Shown piece after piece: positions 62,954 to 64,000 of a stretch of DNA of 64,000 nucleotides (position 1 is the first letter of the stretch; the number at the start of each line of letters is the position of its first letter). Under the pieces are notes generated by a model that was given only the letters and a program-made list of their open reading frames with translations, was not told where the DNA came from and did no database searches. The stretch is from positions 62,001 to 126,000 of the forward strand of contig JAEZMV010000016.1 in assembly GCA_023414875.1 (NCBI GenBank), written 5' to 3'. Origin of the DNA: Bacillota bacterium. GTDB lineage: Bacteria > Bacillota > Clostridia > Lachnospirales > Lachnospiraceae. The position numbers and the translations under genes were made by a program.

Positions 62954-63751
62954 TTAAGCAGTTGTATCTGTTTTTTCTGCTTCTTTTGTTGAATTATCCT
63001 CTTGTGTACCTGTGTTATCCTCAGTAGGATTAACCGCATTCTGTACCTTAAGGGTTACCATATCTTTTACCTGAGTAAGCATCGAGTCATTGAATGCAAT
63101 TGTTACCTTATGTACTCCGTTTCCAAAAATACTGAAGGCGGACTTATCAACTGTTACCACATTGCCTTTTACATTTACCAAATCCGTGTTTATAACAAAA
63201 TCATTGACTATCACAGCTACGTCATTGGCAATCGTATCACCTGATCCCAAATTAACCTCAAAAGTAATATCCTTGGGATTTGCACCATCGTATTTTAATT
63301 CAAGCTTTTCAGGTATTTTCGGCAGCCCTTGTTCAATAATATAAGTATTATCAATAACGCTGTCCAATTGATCGATGGAATACAGATTTCCGTTAATCGA
63401 CAATTGTGTCTTTGTTCCATTCATACTTACAAAGTCTACTCTGCCGCTTACATAAGTCTCTTTACCAGTTACGTTTTCTGTTCTAATCATAACTTCTTTG
63501 CCAACCAGACTGAAGGCCTGCGTATTCGTGGTAACTGAGCTTAAATTCTGAAGCTGCTCTAATTGTGAAAATGTAGCAAGCTGAGCTACATATTCGGTAT
63601 CCGTATTCGGATTAAGCGGATCCTGGTACTTCATCTGTGTTGTCAGCAATTGAAGAAAAGCATCTCTGTCTAATTCATTTTTCTTTTCTGTATTTGATGC
63701 TTTCTTTTGTTGAACCACGCCATCTTTAACCGCTTGAATCAAGTCACTCAT
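62954..63751 (-). CDS. flgD: FlgD hook-capping/scaffold protein
   Basis: Scaffold for hook assembly, 265 residues. The N-terminal block LDRDAFLQLLTTQMKYQDPL then NPNTDTEYVAQLATFSQLEQ is the FlgD signature. The C-terminal part has two beta domains and a Thr/Glu-rich tail. AAAGGAGG lies six bases before ATG 63751. Confidence 0.95.
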   Translation of the reverse strand: MSDLIQAVKDGVVQQKKASNTEKKNELDRDAFLQLLTTQMKYQDPLNPNTDTEYVAQLATFSQLEQLQNLSSVTTNTQAFSLVGKEVMIRTENVTGKETYVSGRVDFVSMNGTKTQLSINGNLYSIDQLDSVIDNTYIIEQGLPKIPEKLELKYDGANPKDITFEVNLGSGDTIANDVAVIVNDFVINTDLVNVKGNVVTVDKSAFSIFGNGVHKVTIAFNDSMLTQVKDMVTLKVQNAVNPTEDNTGTQEDNSTKEAEKTDTTA

Positions 63752-63782
63752 GTTATTCCTCCTTTCCATTCAGGTTTTTCGT

Positions 63783-64000
63783 TTATGCAGTATAATCAAC
63801 TGTATTACCAATATCGCCTCTTACAGTTTCTTCTACTGTATTACTCTCAGGAATTTCTGTCATGTTTAACGCTTCATCTAAGGATATCTGTTTACTTGAT
63901 TGTTTTTTCGTCCCAGACTCATTCCCAGATCCTTCATTACTGTTCTGTTCAAAGGCATAGGATGAAACTGTTACTTCAATCGCCTCAACTTTTATGCCCT
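63783..64000 (-). CDS. fliK: FliK, hook-length control protein (C-terminal end only)
   Basis: The last 71 codons of a protein whose 5' part is outside the window. GIKVEAIEVTVSSYAFEQNS is the end of the FliK flg_hook domain, followed by a hydrophilic tail ending VDYTA. It precedes flgD, as expected. Confidence 0.8.
   Translation of the reverse strand, partial: GIKVEAIEVTVSSYAFEQNSNEGSGNESGTKKQSSKQISLDEALNMTEIPESNTVEETVRGDIGNTVDYTA

Overview
This AT-rich window most likely comes from a low-GC, strictly anaerobic, motile Firmicute of the Lachnospiraceae (Clostridium cluster XIVa), something like Lachnoclostridium phytofermentans. The evidence is a PolC-type replicase, an rpsB-tsf / pyrH-frr-uppS-cdsA-dxr-rseP-ispG-polC core, a long fla/che operon ending in FlhF-FlhG-PilZ-CheB-A-W-C-D-SigD-FapA-DUF6115, and several plant-polysaccharide uptake loci. 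The genus is an inference from gene content and order; no database was searched.

Layout. (1) 1-6.1 kb: nickel-pincer cofactor (lactate racemase maturation) island. larC (partial) and larE run rightward; a leftward operon carries larB and an ECF nickel transporter (NikMN, NikQ, NikO), with a DUF3842 gene upstream. No larA is present. (2) 6.3-13.6 kb: maltodextrin/starch locus, leftward: a small wall-anchored starch-binding protein, MalE-, MalF- and MalG-like ABC components, a cytoplasmic GH13 enzyme and a LacI regulator. Two matching LacI-type operators lie at the promoter. (3) 13.8 kb: tRNA-Glu(CUC). (4) 14.2-25.9 kb: housekeeping cluster for chromosome replication, MEP isoprenoid synthesis, lipid and wall precursors, ribosome recycling and UMP kinase. 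(5) 26.1-28.3 kb: a bactofilin and a membrane-anchored polysaccharide deacetylase. (6) 28.4-34.9 kb: a decayed reading frame, then an arabinoside locus (LacI regulator, GH51 arabinofuranosidase, two permeases, binding lipoprotein) with a strong promoter and twin operators. This separates tsf from pyrH, which are adjacent in many Firmicutes. (7) 35.1-37.4 kb: tsf and rpsB with a structured leader and a consensus promoter. (8) 37.4-64 kb: one long leftward flagellar/chemotaxis operon, from the end of fliK to an MltG-LysM-like protein.

How the genes work together. Both sugar ABC systems lack an ATPase gene, so a shared MsmK-type ATPase elsewhere is inferred. The starch locus would bind starch at the wall, import maltodextrins and cut them inside the cell. 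The arabinoside locus would import arabino-oligosaccharides and remove arabinose inside. The flagellar operon carries its own sigma factor and most of the chemotaxis circuit, except CheR and the receptors.

Most unusual content lies between genes: a 245-bp insert made of six consecutive hairpins with 15-bp flanking direct repeats (7323-7597) and a related copy between rpsB and tsf; two other palindromic MITE-like units (24487-24554 and 25985-26123); two tandem-repeat arrays upstream of the second lacI; a shared translational leader in front of flhB and fliL; a coding-like open frame without a start codon after DUF3842, reachable by a -1 shift; and a frame with two in-frame stops at 28.5-28.8 kb.
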